Shown here: positions 1 through 9,630 of the stretch, in pieces
Numbering within the stretch: position 1 is the first letter of the stretch
Layout of the letters: each line of letters opens with the position of its first letter
Assembly (NCBI GenBank): GCA_001184405.1
Contig: LFMX01000024.1
Location: 1 to 63,561, forward strand
Reading direction: 5' to 3'
From: Candidatus Burkholderia humilis
GTDB lineage: Bacteria; Pseudomonadota; Gammaproteobacteria; Burkholderiales; Burkholderiaceae
DNA length: 63,561 nucleotides
The notes under the pieces: model-generated
Seen by the model: the letters and a program-made list of their open reading frames with translations, nothing else
Told to the model about the DNA's origin: nothing
Database searches by the model: none
Position numbers and translations under genes: made by a program

Positions 1-386
1 AGATGCATGCGCGCGAGCATTTGCCCGACTTCGATGCAGTGATCCGGCGTGGGTGCAAGTTCGGGCACGCCTTCGAGCTTGGTGACGATGGCCGCGGGCT
101 TGCCGTTCAAGATGCCGAATATGGCGCCGTCGCGGCGCGGCATCGGGTCCGGCACCGGCACGCGATGCGACGCGAGATGGCGCATCAGATCGAGATAGAA
201 CGGCAACTGTTCGGCCGTGAGCTTCTCGAAGATTGTGAGCACGAACTCGCCGCGCGCCGTCGTGAGAAAGAAATTGCTGTTCTCGATGCCCGACTGAATG
301 CCGCGAAATTCGACGACATCGCCCAGATCGTAGTGTTGCAGCCAGTCGCCGAGCTTGGCGTCCGTGACGGGAGTGAATACGGCCAT
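1..386 (-). CDS. thrB: Homoserine kinase ThrB, 3' end outside window
   Basis: Only the first 128 residues are visible; the gene runs off the left edge. It starts with ATG at 386 and reads [16 protein letters not shown], the N-terminus of the aminoglycoside-phosphotransferase-like homoserine kinases of Burkholderia. The segment [13 protein letters not shown] is the nucleotide-binding beginning of that kinase fold. The enzyme phosphorylates L-homoserine in the cytoplasm for threonine synthesis. The visible part has no stop or frameshift. It lies 93 bp downstream of a DUF2782 gene on the same strand, an arrangement that I recall from related genomes. Confidence 0.88.
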   Translation of the reverse strand, partial: MAVFTPVTDAKLGDWLQHYDLGDVVEFRGIQSGIENSNFFLTTARGEFVLTIFEKLTAEQLPFYLDLMRHLASHRVPVPDPMPRRDGAIFGILNGKPAAIVTKLEGVPELAPTPDHCIEVGQMLARMH

Positions 387-442
387 GCGGAAAAACGTCG
401 GTCAGGTTGGGCGGCGTGCTGTGGAATCGCCGCGAGAACGAA

Positions 443-463
443 GCCCGCTCGTCGCGAGCGGGC
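443..463 (-). terminator. GC-rich hairpin between DUF2782 gene and thrB
   Basis: An 8-bp perfect stem (GCCCGCTC / GAGCGGGC) with a 5-nt loop lies in the gap between the two minus-strand genes. It has no long T-run on the minus strand, so it could be a weak terminator or an mRNA-stabilising structure. Confidence 0.4.
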
Positions 464-479
464 CCGAGCGGAATAAAGA

Positions 480-884
480 TCAGTAATGCAGATTGATCGA
501 CGGCAGGCGCGTGCTCGCCTTGCCGTTGTCGCGCACTTGCGGCGAGGTATCCGCAGGCGCGCTCATTTGATAACGCGTGCCGAAATTCGAATGCACGTTG
601 ATTTCGACGGGCTTGCCTTTATCGCGGAACTCGGTGATTTCCGTGCCGTTGCCGCTCACTTCATAAAAGCTCGGTGTGCGCGGCGGCGAAATTTCGACCT
701 TCGAACTCACGTTCGCGGGCGGACGGTTGATCGATTTCAGATCGGGAAGGCCTGCGGCTTCTTCCGGCGACATCGATTTTTGTGCGATCGGTTGCTCCGC
801 CGGATGTGCGATGGGCTGCGCGAGGGCGCCTACGCTGGCGGCGGCGAGGACTGCCGCGGCGGCGGCAGAAAGAAGCGGCTTCAT
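480..884 (-). CDS. DUF2782 domain periplasmic protein
   Basis: A 134-residue protein with an N-terminal Sec signal (MKPLLSAAAAAVLAAASVGA, cleavage near ALA-QP), a proline-rich middle and a C-terminal DUF2782-type domain (roughly residues 60-125) containing ITEFRDKGKPVEINVHSN. The start at 884 is preceded by GGAGAA. Family members are small exported proteins usually found near polA or thrB in beta- and gammaproteobacteria; their function is unknown. The reading frame is intact. The gene is probably cotranscribed with thrB. Confidence 0.8.
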   Translation of the reverse strand: MKPLLSAAAAAVLAAASVGALAQPIAHPAEQPIAQKSMSPEEAAGLPDLKSINRPPANVSSKVEISPPRTPSFYEVSGNGTEITEFRDKGKPVEINVHSNFGTRYQMSAPADTSPQVRDNGKASTRLPSINLHY

Positions 885-1108
885 GATGGTTCTCCAGACG
901 ATCGTCGGATTCTAGCAAATCGGATTCCCGGCGCGCGGCAAAGCCTTATTCTGCGCCGGTTTCGGCATATCGGCCGGGTCGCGAAAAAAGCCGTTGCAGC
1001 GTGTTCACCTGCACACTGATGCGCTCATGGGCTTCATGGACCGCACATTCTTCCGTGTTAATGTCTTTGCATCACGAGGGCATCAAATACACGAAGACAT
1101 ACAAGATC

Positions 1109-2612
1109 ATGACAAACGACCGGACACAAAGCACGTAAGGCACGCCAGCCAACGACTTCCCGACCGAATCCTTCGACGATCCCGCCGCCGCCGTCGCACG
1201 CCTTTCCGCCATCTATGAAGCGAATACCGCATTTCTGCGCGATGCCTTCGCGCGGTATCGGCGTAACGAGCAGTTCACGCATCGCGTGTGCGCGTGCTAT
1301 CCATTCGTGCGCGTGCGCACCGAGCTGAACACGCAGATTGATTCGCGGCGCTCGTACGGTTTCGTCGCGGGTCCCGGCATTTATGAAACCACGCTCACGC
1401 GTCCCAATCTGTTCGGCGATTACTATCGCGAGCAACTGCGTTTGCTGACGAAGAACCATCACGTGGCGATCGAAGTCGGCGTGTCGGCGCAACCCATTCC
1501 CATTCATTTTGCGTTCGCGGAAGGCATCCATCTCGAAGGCGACCTCGATCGCGACCGGCTGTTCGCGATGCGCAATATCTTCGATACTCCCGACCTCGCG
1601 CTGCTCGACGATCGCATCGTCAACGGCACGTACGAACCCACGCCGGGAGAGCCGCATCCGCTTGCGTTGTTCACGGCGGCGCGGGTGGATTTCTCGTTGC
1701 ATCGCTTACGGCATTACACGGCGACCTCGCCCACGCATTTCCAGAACTACGTGCTTTATACGAACTACCAGTTTTATATCGACGAGTTCGTGAAGCTCGG
1801 CCGCACGATGATGTCGCGCGCCGATGACGAGGAAACGTGCGCGTATCGCAGCCAATATTCGTCGTTCGTCGAACCGGGCGATGTCATCACGTTCAACGCG
1901 AATCTCGGCGAGCAGCCGGAAGAGGGCGCGTCGCCGCCGCGTCTGCCGCAGATGCTGGCGTATCACCTGAAGCGCGCGGACGGCAGCGGCATCACGATGG
2001 TGAATATCGGCTGGGGCCATCGAACGCGAAGACGATCACGGATCACATCGCGGTTTTGAGACCGCATGCGTAGATCATGCTCAGGCCGCGGGTCTGCGCA
2101 ACACGCAGCGTCTCGGCGATTACGTGCGTGAAGATCACGTTCTCGATGATGACTTGCCGCTATGGGTTCCGGTGCCTGCCCTGGCCGAAGTGCAGGTGGC
2201 GCTGGAGCGCGCGGTGGCGCAAGTGACGAAGCTCGAAGGCGTCGAATTGAAGCGCGTGATGCGTACGGGGACGGTGGCGAGCGTCGATAACCGGAACTGG
2301 GAATTGCGCGATCATCGCGAGCCGGTGCGCAGGCTGTCGCAGAGCCGCGCGGTGGCGCTCGATATGGAAAGCGCGACGATCGCGGCGAACGGGTTTCGCT
2401 TTCGCGTGTCTTATGGCACGTTGCTATGTGTATCGGATAAGCCCTTGCATGGCGAGCTGAAGCTGCCCGACATGGCGGATCAGTTCTATCGCGCGCAGGT
2501 GGATCAGCATCTGCAGATCGGCGTGCAAGCGATGGAGTTGCTACGCGAGAATGGCTTGTCGAAGCTGCATAGCCGGAAGTTGAGAAGCTTCGCGGAGGTG
2601 GCGTTTCAGTAA
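1109..2612 (+). pseudogene. amn: AMP nucleosidase, broken by stops and frameshifts
   Basis: AMP nucleosidase hydrolyses AMP to adenine and ribose 5-phosphate. The likely original start is ATG 1109 (MTNDRTQST). An in-frame TAA at 1136-1138 follows after nine codons, and the frame then stays open with amn sequence (NDFPTESFDDP, RVCACYPFVRVRTELNTQID, GFVAGPGIYETTLTRP) until about 2020. There a one-base loss (GGCCATCG where GGCCCATCG is expected for IGxGPSNAKT) shifts the frame. A TAG at 2071-2073 replaces the Trp of the family segment RPHAWIMLGHCAG, and more bases are missing at about 2083 and 2120. The C-terminal catalytic domain (about 2124-2612, VALDMESATIAANGFRFRV) is then open to the stop. 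At least four separate lesions make this a pseudogene. Confidence 0.9.
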
Positions 2613-2621
2613 GCGCCAAGC

Positions 2622-2652
2622 AAAAAGGCCGTGCATCGAAGCACGGCCTTTT
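2622..2652. terminator. Bidirectional rho-independent terminator
   Basis: A perfect 8-bp stem (GGCCGTGC / GCACGGCC) with a 6-nt loop is flanked by an A-run at 2622-2626 and a T-run at 2649-2652. It sits between the convergent ends of amn and the LOG-family gene and can serve both. Confidence 0.85.
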
Positions 2653-2676
2653 GACGATGCGGCTACGCTACCGCAA

Positions 2677-3428
2677 TCACAAATAAAACATCCGGTCATC
2701 ATCCGATTTGCTTTCTGCCGGCTGCTCGGCCTGTTCCTCACGGTCTTCGTAGAACGCGAGCACGGCGTCGAGCACCTGATCCGGATCGTCGATCATCTGC
2801 ATCAGATCCAGATCCTTCTCGCTGATTACGCCGTTGGTCAACAGCGTCTTCTTGAACCAGTCGAGCAGGCCCGCCCAGAATTCCGCGCCGACCAGCACGA
2901 TTGGCACATGGCGCGACTTCTTCGTCTGGATCAGCGTCAGCACTTCCGCGAGTTCGTCCAGCGTGCCAAAGCCGCCTGGCATGACTACTACCGCGTCCGA
3001 ATTCTTGACGAACGTGACCTTGCGCGTGAAGAAGTGCCGGAACCGCAGCGAGATGTCCTGCCACTGATTGCCCGACTGCTCATGCGGCAATTCGATATTC
3101 AAACCCACCGATGGCGATTTGCCCGCATGCGCGCCCTTATTGGCCGCTTCCATGATGCGCGGCCCGCCGCCCGAGATGACGGCGAAGCCTGCATCGGAGA
3201 ATCTCTGCGCGATTTCGATCGTGAGCTGATAGTACGGCGACTCCGGTTTCAGACGCGCCGAACCATAGATGCTCTGATGGCAGGGCGGATCTCCGAGAGG
3301 TACTCGGTCGCCTCGATAAACTCTGCCATAATCGTGAACATCTGCCACGATGCGCGAGCCTTTTTGGCCGTCGCGCTCTCTTGATCTGCGAGTGATCGCA
3401 GACTCGGAATCACTTTTCTCTTGTTCAT
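2677..3428 (-). pseudogene. LOG/TIGR00730 Rossmann-fold protein, frameshifted
   Basis: LOG-family proteins are cytokinin riboside 5'-monophosphate phosphoribohydrolase-like nucleotide hydrolases. The N-terminus (MNKRKVIPSLRSLADQ ... ATEYLSEIRPA) is read from 3428 to about 3277; the remainder (SIYGSARLKPESPYYQLT onward) is in another frame and open to 2677. The family motifs are in the second part: SGGGPRIMEAANKGA and MPGGFGTLDELAEVLT (PGGxGTxxE catalytic motif, about residues 160-175). The break falls where the family reads IRPAVSIYGSARL and is a small indel. A 223-codon open frame starting at 3348 would lack about 45 N-terminal residues, so residual function cannot be excluded. Its start codon is only 4 bp from that of the divergent polA. 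Confidence 0.82.
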
Positions 3429-3432
3429 CACA

Positions 3433-6171
3433 ATGCCTGAAGAACGAAGTCTTGAAGGTAAGACCCTGCTATTGGTCGACGGTTCTAGTTACTTGTACCG
3501 GGCTTACCATGCGATGCCTGATCTGCGCGGCCCCGACGGCGGCCCCACAGGCGTACTGTATGGGATGGTCAACATGCTGCGGCGCTTGCGGCGTGAAGTC
3601 AATGCAGAGTATAGCGCCTGTGTTTTCGATGCGAAGGGCAAGACGTTCCGCGACGACTGGTATGCCGACTACAAAGCCAACCGGCCTTCGATGCCCGAAG
3701 ACCTGTCCCAGCAAATCGAGCCCATTCACGTCGCCGTGCGCGCGCTCGGCTGGCCGCTCGTCATGATCGAACGCGTCGAGGCCGATGACGTCATCGGCAC
3801 ACTCGCGGTCGAGGCCGAAAAGCGCGGCATGAAGGTGATCGTGTCGACGGGCGACAAGGACTTGGCGCAACTCGTGACGGATCATGTCACCCTCATCAAT
3901 ACGATGACCAACGAAACGCTCGATCGCGCGGGCGTGCTCGCGAAGTTCGGCGTGCCGCCGGAGCGTATCGTCGATTACTTGTCGCTGATCGGCGATACAG
4001 TCGACAACGTGCCGGGCGTCGAGAAGTGCGGTCCGAAGACCGCGCTCAAGTGGCTCACGCAATACGATTCCCTTGATGGCATCGTAGAACACGCAGCGAA
4101 GATCAAAGGTGCGGTAGGAGACAATCTGCGCAAGGCTCTGGACTTCCTGCCGATGGCGCGAAAGCTCGTTACCGTACACACCGAATGCGATCTCACATCG
4201 CAGATCGAATCCATCGATGACACGCTGCAATCGCGCCCCGAATCACGCGATGAACTGCGCGATGTCTTCATGCGTCATGGCTTCAAGACGTGGCTGCGTG
4301 AAGTCGAAATTGCAGATGCCGTCGAAGGTCCTAGCGATACGCCGCCCGCGCAAGTCACCGAAATCGAGCATCACTACGAGACGGTGCAGACGTGGGAACA
4401 GTTCGATGCTTGGTTCAAGCGCATCAATGAAGCTGAGATTACATCCTTCGATACCGAAACCACATCGCTCGATCCGATGACGGCGCAAATCGTTGGCGTG
4501 TCTATTTCGACGGAACCAGGACACGCTGCGTACATTCCGCTTGCGCATCGCGGGCCCGACGCGCCCGTGCAGTTGCCGCGCGATGAAGTGCTCGCGAAGT
4601 TGAAGCCGTGGCTCGAAGATGCATCGAAGAAGAAGGTCGGTCAGCATCTGAAATACGACGAACAGGTGCTCGCGAACTATGGCATCGAACTGAACGGTGT
4701 CGAGCATGACACGCTCTTGCAGTCGTATGTGCTGGAGTCGAATCGTCCGCATGACATGGACAACCTCGCGTTGCGGCATCTCGGCGTGAAGACGATCAAG
4801 TACGAGGACGTCGCCGGCAAGGGCGCATCGCAGATCGGTTTCGATGAAGTGCCGCTCGACAAGGCCGCTGAATACGCAGCGGAAGATGCGGATATCACGT
4901 TGCGTCTGCATCAGGCGTTGTATCCGCAAGTCGAGCAGGAGAAGGGCGTGCTGCATGTGTATCGCGATATCGAATTGCCGACGTCGCGCGTGCTGCGCAA
5001 GATGGAACGAAACGGCGTGCTGATCGATCGCGAACGGCTCGATACGCAAAGCAATGAAATCGCCAGGCGTTTGATCGATCTGCAGACGCAGGCGTATGAG
5101 CTCGCGGGCGGTGAATTCAATCTCGGTTCGCCCAAGCAGATCGGCCAGATTTTCTTCGAGAAGCTGCAATTGCCGGTCGTGAAGAAGACGCCGAGCGGCG
5201 CGCCTTCCACCGATGAAGAAGTGCTGCAAAAGCTCGCCGAAGATTATCCGCTGCCGAAGGTGCTGCTCGAACATCGCGGCTTGTCGAAGCTCAAGTCGAC
5301 ATACACGGACAAGCTGCCGCGCATGGTAAATGCATCGACGGGACGCGTGCATACGAACTATGCGCAGGCGGTCGCGGTCACGGGGCGCTTGTCATCGAAC
5401 GAGCCGAACTTGCAGAACATTCCGGTGCGAACCGGCGAAGGGCGGCGTATTCGCGAAGCGTTTATCGTGCCGCCTGGCAGCAAGATCGTGTCCGCCGATT
5501 ACTCGCAAATCGAGCTGCGCATCATGGCGCATATTTCCGGCGATGAATTGCTGATGCGCGCATTCACGCAAGGCGAAGACGTGCATCGCGCGACGGCTTC
5601 GGAAGTGTTCAGCGTGACGCCGCTGGAAGTGGATAACGATCAGCGGCGCATCGCGAAGGTCATCAATTTCGGCCTGATTTACGGCATGAGTTCGTTCGGG
5701 CTGGCGTCGAATCTCGGTATCACGCGCGATGCGGCGAAACTCTATATCGACCGATACTTCGCGCGTTATCCGGGCGTGGCCGCGTACATGGAAAACACGC
5801 GTGTATCGGGCAAAATGAACGGTTACGTCGAGACTGTGTTCGGGCGTCGCCTGTGGCTGCCGGAAATCAATGGCGGCAGCGGTCCGCGTCGTCAGGCGGC
5901 GGAGCGCGCGGCCATCAATGCGCCGATGCAAGGCACGGCGGCCGATCTCATCAAGCTGTCGATGATCGCGGTGCAGGACTGGATCGAGCAATCCGGCATC
6001 AAAACGAAGATGATCATGCAGGTGCACGACGAACTCGTGCTCGAAGTGCCCGAAGACGAACTGCCCGAAGTCAAAAAGCGCTTACCTGAACTGATGTGCG
6101 GCGTCGCGAAGCTGAAGGTGCCGCTGATCGCGGAAGTGGGCGTCGGCAACAACTGGGAAGAAGCGCACTGA
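3433..6171 (+). CDS. polA: DNA polymerase I
   Basis: A 912-residue PolA for Okazaki fragment processing and repair. Order: N-terminal 5'-3' exonuclease (about 1-290, LLLVDGSSYLYRAYHA, STGDKDLAQLV, IGDTVDNVPGV), 3'-5' proofreading domain (about 320-510) with the first acidic motif ITSFDTETTSLD, and polymerase domain (about 530-912). Polymerase motif A is VSADYSQIELRIMAHIS, motif B/O-helix is RRIAKVINFGLIYGMSS, and motif C is MQVHDELVLEVP. ATG 3433 (MPEERSLEGK) is chosen over an in-frame TTG at 3421 because it matches the family start. Length is normal and there is no lesion, unlike the two upstream neighbours. Confidence 0.97.
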   Translation: MPEERSLEGKTLLLVDGSSYLYRAYHAMPDLRGPDGGPTGVLYGMVNMLRRLRREVNAEYSACVFDAKGKTFRDDWYADYKANRPSMPEDLSQQIEPIHVAVRALGWPLVMIERVEADDVIGTLAVEAEKRGMKVIVSTGDKDLAQLVTDHVTLINTMTNETLDRAGVLAKFGVPPERIVDYLSLIGDTVDNVPGVEKCGPKTALKWLTQYDSLDGIVEHAAKIKGAVGDNLRKALDFLPMARKLVTVHTECDLTSQIESIDDTLQSRPESRDELRDVFMRHGFKTWLREVEIADAVEGPSDTPPAQVTEIEHHYETVQTWEQFDAWFKRINEAEITSFDTETTSLDPMTAQIVGVSISTEPGHAAYIPLAHRGPDAPVQLPRDEVLAKLKPWLEDASKKKVGQHLKYDEQVLANYGIELNGVEHDTLLQSYVLESNRPHDMDNLALRHLGVKTIKYEDVAGKGASQIGFDEVPLDKAAEYAAEDADITLRLHQALYPQVEQEKGVLHVYRDIELPTSRVLRKMERNGVLIDRERLDTQSNEIARRLIDLQTQAYELAGGEFNLGSPKQIGQIFFEKLQLPVVKKTPSGAPSTDEEVLQKLAEDYPLPKVLLEHRGLSKLKSTYTDKLPRMVNASTGRVHTNYAQAVAVTGRLSSNEPNLQNIPVRTGEGRRIREAFIVPPGSKIVSADYSQIELRIMAHISGDELLMRAFTQGEDVHRATASEVFSVTPLEVDNDQRRIAKVINFGLIYGMSSFGLASNLGITRDAAKLYIDRYFARYPGVAAYMENTRVSGKMNGYVETVFGRRLWLPEINGGSGPRRQAAERAAINAPMQGTAADLIKLSMIAVQDWIEQSGIKTKMIMQVHDELVLEVPEDELPEVKKRLPELMCGVAKLKVPLIAEVGVGNNWEEAH

Positions 6172-6185
6172 AATAGTTTACGCAA

Positions 6186-6213
6186 GGCATATGCGGCGCA
6201 TGTCGCATATGCC
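6186..6213 (+). terminator. Hairpin after polA
   Basis: A perfect 10-bp inverted repeat (GGCATATGCG / CGCATATGCC) with an 8-nt loop lies 15 bp after the polA stop. No T-run follows, so it is a terminator-like or RNA-stabilising structure rather than a classical intrinsic terminator. Confidence 0.5.
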
Positions 6214-6299
6214 CTACATGTCGATGGTGCACTTGTGGGTGTCGCTACGCCTCGCGCACAATGGTCCTCAACGCTGACAACAAGCACAGGGAGAGCTCC

Positions 6300-7667
6300 A
6301 TGCATCGCTTCATTATCGTCGGCGGAGGAGCCGGCGGTCTCGAACTGGCAACACGTCTCGGCGATCGTTTCGGCAGCACGGACAGCAAGACGCCGTCCAA
6401 AGCGCAGGTCACGCTCGTCGACCGCAATCCCACGCATATCTGGAAACCGCTGCTGCACGAAGTCGCCGCAGGCAGCATGGATCCGTTCACGCAGGAACTC
6501 GAATACGCGGCGCAGGCGCTGTGGCATGGCTTCGAGTTTCAGCAGGGCGATCTCATCGGGCTGGATCGCGCGAATAAACGCATCAAAATAGGCGCTTTGC
6601 GTGACGATGAAGCGGGCGAGCTGTTGCCCGAGCGCGAGCTGGAATACGACACGCTCGTCATGGCGATCGGCAGCACCACGCATTTTTTCGGCGTGGAAGG
6701 CGCGCAGGAAAATTCCATCGCGCTCGATACGGTCAGTCAGGCCGAGCTCTTTCGCAAGCGGCTGATCGCGGCCTGCATCCGCGCGAAGCATGTCGCGCCG
6801 GAGCCGGTTGCAGCGGTCGCGGGTGTCGATGAGCCCGACGATCCCAATGTCGATACCGTGCCGCGCATTCAGGTGGCGATCGTCGGTGCGGGCGCGACGG
6901 GCGTGGAGTTATCGGCGGAACTGCGCAACACCGCGCAAGTGCTTTCCGCATACGGATTGCACAAGCTCGACCCGAAGCATGACGTGGGCATCGTGCTGAT
7001 CGAAGCGGGGCCGCGCATTTTGCCCGCGTTGCAGGAGCGCGTATCGACGGCCACCGCCGAATTGCTGACCAAGCTCGGCGTCAAGCTGATGACCGGCGAA
7101 ACCGTCGCGCAGGTCGGACGCGATTCCATCCATACGGCAAGCGGCAAAGTCATTCGCGCTGATCTCACGGTGTGGGCGGCGGGCATCAAGGCGCCCGCGA
7201 TTCTCTCTAGTCTCGATGGCCTTACGATCAACCGTCTGGGCCAGTTGATCGTGAGGCGCACGCTGCAAACCGAAAACGATGAAAACATCTTCGCGCTCGG
7301 CGATTGCGCCGCGTGTCCGTGGCCCGGCAACGATCGCGGTGTGCCGCCGCGCGCGCAGGCCGCGCATCAGCAGGCGAGCTTTCTCTTCAAGTCGTTCGAG
7401 CGCTTGTTGCAGGGCAAGTTGCTGCCGGAATATACGTATCGCGATTTCGGTTCGCTCGTGTCGCTCGGGCATTACAGCGCGGTCGGCAATCTCATGGGCG
7501 GGTTGATCGGCGGAAACATGCTGATCGAAGGGCTGTTCGCGCGCTTTATGTATATGTCGCTGTATCGGCTGCATGTGGCCGCGCTGCACGGCTATGCGCG
7601 CATGGTGCTCGATACCATCGCGCACTGGCTGCGTCGATCGACTGCGCCGCGCGTGAAGCTGCATTGA
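6300..7667 (+). CDS. ndh: Type II NADH dehydrogenase (NDH-2) family
   Basis: A 455-residue FAD/NAD(P)-dependent oxidoreductase. It has an N-terminal FAD dinucleotide-binding motif (IIVGGGAGGLELATRLG, residues 4-20), a second NADH-binding motif in the middle (VAIVGAGATGVELSAELR) and a FAD-binding segment near the C-terminus (NIFALGDCAACPWPG). The C-terminal tail (VGNLMGGLIGGNMLIEGLFA onward) is amphipathic/hydrophobic, as in membrane-bound NDH-2, which passes electrons from NADH to quinone without pumping protons. ATG 6300 follows the ribosome site GGGAGAG and is preferred to an upstream ATG at 6261. The frame is intact. Confidence 0.88.
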   Translation: MHRFIIVGGGAGGLELATRLGDRFGSTDSKTPSKAQVTLVDRNPTHIWKPLLHEVAAGSMDPFTQELEYAAQALWHGFEFQQGDLIGLDRANKRIKIGALRDDEAGELLPERELEYDTLVMAIGSTTHFFGVEGAQENSIALDTVSQAELFRKRLIAACIRAKHVAPEPVAAVAGVDEPDDPNVDTVPRIQVAIVGAGATGVELSAELRNTAQVLSAYGLHKLDPKHDVGIVLIEAGPRILPALQERVSTATAELLTKLGVKLMTGETVAQVGRDSIHTASGKVIRADLTVWAAGIKAPAILSSLDGLTINRLGQLIVRRTLQTENDENIFALGDCAACPWPGNDRGVPPRAQAAHQQASFLFKSFERLLQGKLLPEYTYRDFGSLVSLGHYSAVGNLMGGLIGGNMLIEGLFARFMYMSLYRLHVAALHGYARMVLDTIAHWLRRSTAPRVKLH

Positions 7668-7719
7668 CTCTGGAATAAGCGAACTGCGCCAATCGTTCAA
7701 AGCTGTTTAGAATGAGCGG

Positions 7720-7749
7720 CGCGCTTTGCTTACGGAATTGCAAAGCGCG
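7720..7749 (+). repeat. Inverted repeat downstream of ndh
   Basis: A perfect 10-bp inverted repeat (CGCGCTTTGC / GCAAAGCGCG) with a 10-nt loop lies between ndh and the hydrolase gene. No T-run follows. It may act as a transcription attenuator. Confidence 0.5.
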
Positions 7750-7856
7750 TTCATCGTCGTGCAGCGCCGCGCAGCGTGGAGCCTTGAACGCGTCGCGCGG
7801 TTTCAAGGATCCTCGCCGTCGCGTGTTCAGCGACGGCCCAGCCGCCGGAGCTTCGT

Positions 7857-8728
7857 ATGCTAGACCCAGAAGTCGACCGCCTCATTCCGCGCGTCCCGTT
7901 CGATCGACGCATTTTCATCAAGGCAACCGCACCGATTTTGCAGCCGCCGTGTTGCCAGTCTCCGCTCAAACCATTCATACCGATGACGCCGGTCTCGAAG
8001 CGGGCGCCATCGGCATTCGCGGCGAAGACGGCGCGCTCGTGCCGGCGTATCGTGCGCAACCCAAGGGCAAGACGCACTTGCCGGTGATCATCGTCGTGCA
8101 TGAAATTTTCGGCGTGCACGAACATATCGCCGATGTCTGCCGGCGCTTTGCCAAGCTCGGTTATCTGGCCATCGCGCCGGATCTTTTCACGCGCCAGGGC
8201 GACGCCTTCGCCTTCAAGTCGATGCAGCAGCTCAACGAGCAACTCGTGTCGATGGTGCCGGATGCGCAAGTCATGGCCGACATCGATCAAACCGTGAAGT
8301 GGGCGACCGAGCACGGCGGCGATCCGAAGCGCATCGGCATAACGGGTTTTTGCTGGGGCGGACGGCAGACGTGGCTGTATGCCGAGCACAATCTGAACGT
8401 GAATGCGGCGGTGGCGTGGTACGGGCGGCTCGTCGGCAACAAGACGGAGAAGACGCCGCAAAATCCGATCGATCTTGCGAGCCAGTTGAAAGTGCCGGTG
8501 CTCGGGTTGTATGGGCTGCAGGACCAGAGCATTCCGCAAGACAGCATCGAACAGATGAAGCAGGCGCTCGCGAACGATCCGCTGCCTGCGAGCACGTCGC
8601 AATTCGTCGTGTACGACGACGCGCCGCATGCGTTTTTCGCGGACTATCGGCCGAGTTATCGCAAGGCCGATGCGGAAGACGGCTGGAAGCGCGCGCTCGC
8701 GTGGTTCCGCGAGCACGGCGTCAAATAG
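7857..8728 (+). pseudogene. Dienelactone hydrolase family, frameshift in Tat signal
   Basis: An alpha/beta hydrolase of the carboxymethylenebutenolidase type. The family start is at ATG 7857 (MLDPEVDRLIPRVPFDRR), where DRRIFIK resembles a twin-arginine export motif. The next residues should be the hydrophobic signal ending FAAAVLPVSAQ, but at about 7925-7935 the frame shifts. From FAAAVLPVSAQTIHTDDAGL the enzyme continues in another frame to the stop at 8728. The catalytic parts are intact there: nucleophile Cys in ITGFCWGGRQTW, Asp in LYGLQDQSIP, His in YDDAPHAFF. The export signal is uncoupled from the enzyme. An in-frame upstream ATG (7712) could give a cytoplasmic hybrid protein with an unrelated N-terminus. 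A base error in the raw sequence is the main alternative. Confidence 0.75.
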
Positions 8729-9530
8729 CAATAGTCAGGGTTTGTCGCCAGTCGCGACGGGGCGTTTCGGATCGGCGCTCCATTCGCTCCACGAACCGGG
8801 ATAGAGCGCCGCGCGGTGCCGCCGGCGTTTCGCCCGCTAGCGATGTGAACGCTTCGCGCAATTCATGCGCGGTTTTGAAGCGGCCTTCGTCGCTCAGATT
8901 GAGCTTGAAAAAGCGATTTACCGCGCCCGGAATGTGCCCGCCTACGGCATCGAGCGTTTCGTTTTCACCGCGATACCGATCGGCGGCGCGTGCATCGATG
9001 ATCAGATGATCGCACGTGCCGATGCTGCGTTCGATCGCCTGGGCATCGATCGTCACTTGCAGGGGCGCGGCCGCCTTGAACGTGCCTTGCGACTTCGCGG
9101 GTTTTTCGGTTTCGAGCGCGTTTCCGGCTGCTTCCCACGCGGGCAGACCGCCATCGAGCACGGCGATGGAATCGTGCCCGAGCCATCGCAACAGCCACCA
9201 CAAACGCGCAGCGTACATGCCGTCTTGCGCGTCATAAACGACAACCTGCTGGCCTTCGTTCAAACCGAAACTCGCCAGTTTCGCGACCAGCGCCGCCCGT
9301 TCGGGCAACGGATGCCGCCCGTTCTTGCCGGTCTTGGCGCCCGACAAATCACGATCGAGATGCAGATAATGCGCGCCCGGAATATGCCCTTGCGCATACG
9401 CCGCTTCGCCCGCTTCGGGCGCGGCGAGATCGAAACGGCAATCGAAAACGAGCACGCTGCCGGGCGCGGCGGCGAGCCGCTCGGCGAGGTTCGTCGTGGA
9501 GATGAGCGTGGTGTAGTAAGTGTGCGGCAT
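8721..9530 (-). pseudogene. sseA: 3-mercaptopyruvate/thiosulfate sulfurtransferase lacking its active-site Cys
   Basis: A two-domain rhodanese. The inactive N-terminal domain (residues 15-140, VLVFDCRFDL, GHIPGAHYLHLDRDLSG) and most of the C-terminal domain (LIIDARAADRYRG, GHIPGAVNRFFK) are present. After AFTSLAGETPAA, at about 8812, the family would continue with a CGSGVTAC-type active-site loop and end LYPGSWSEWSADPKRPVATG. Here roughly 80 bp including the catalytic cysteine are missing, and the conserved tail is present but out of frame, read as PRGALSRFVERM to a stop at 8721. The original stop would be 8735-8737. A deletion of this size is not a base-calling error. The product cannot perform sulfur transfer. 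Confidence 0.88.
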
Positions 9531-9581
9531 GACGGCTCCTGATGCGTGCGGTTATGCGGGGATGAGCCGTTAGTCTAAACA

Positions 9582-9609
9582 AAAAGACGGGCGTAAAAAC
9601 CCGTCTTTT
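9582..9609. terminator. Bidirectional terminator between Rieske gene and sseA
   Basis: A perfect 10-bp stem AAAAGACGGG / CCCGTCTTTT with an 8-nt loop lies 21 bp past the stop of the minus-strand Rieske oxygenase gene. The built-in A and T runs give an intrinsic terminator for that gene. Confidence 0.85.
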
Positions 9610-9630
9610 CGACATACCTAAGCGCGACGA

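Noticed and set aside
4243..5352. 369-codon antisense frame opposite polA
   Set aside because: Shadow of polA codon bias.
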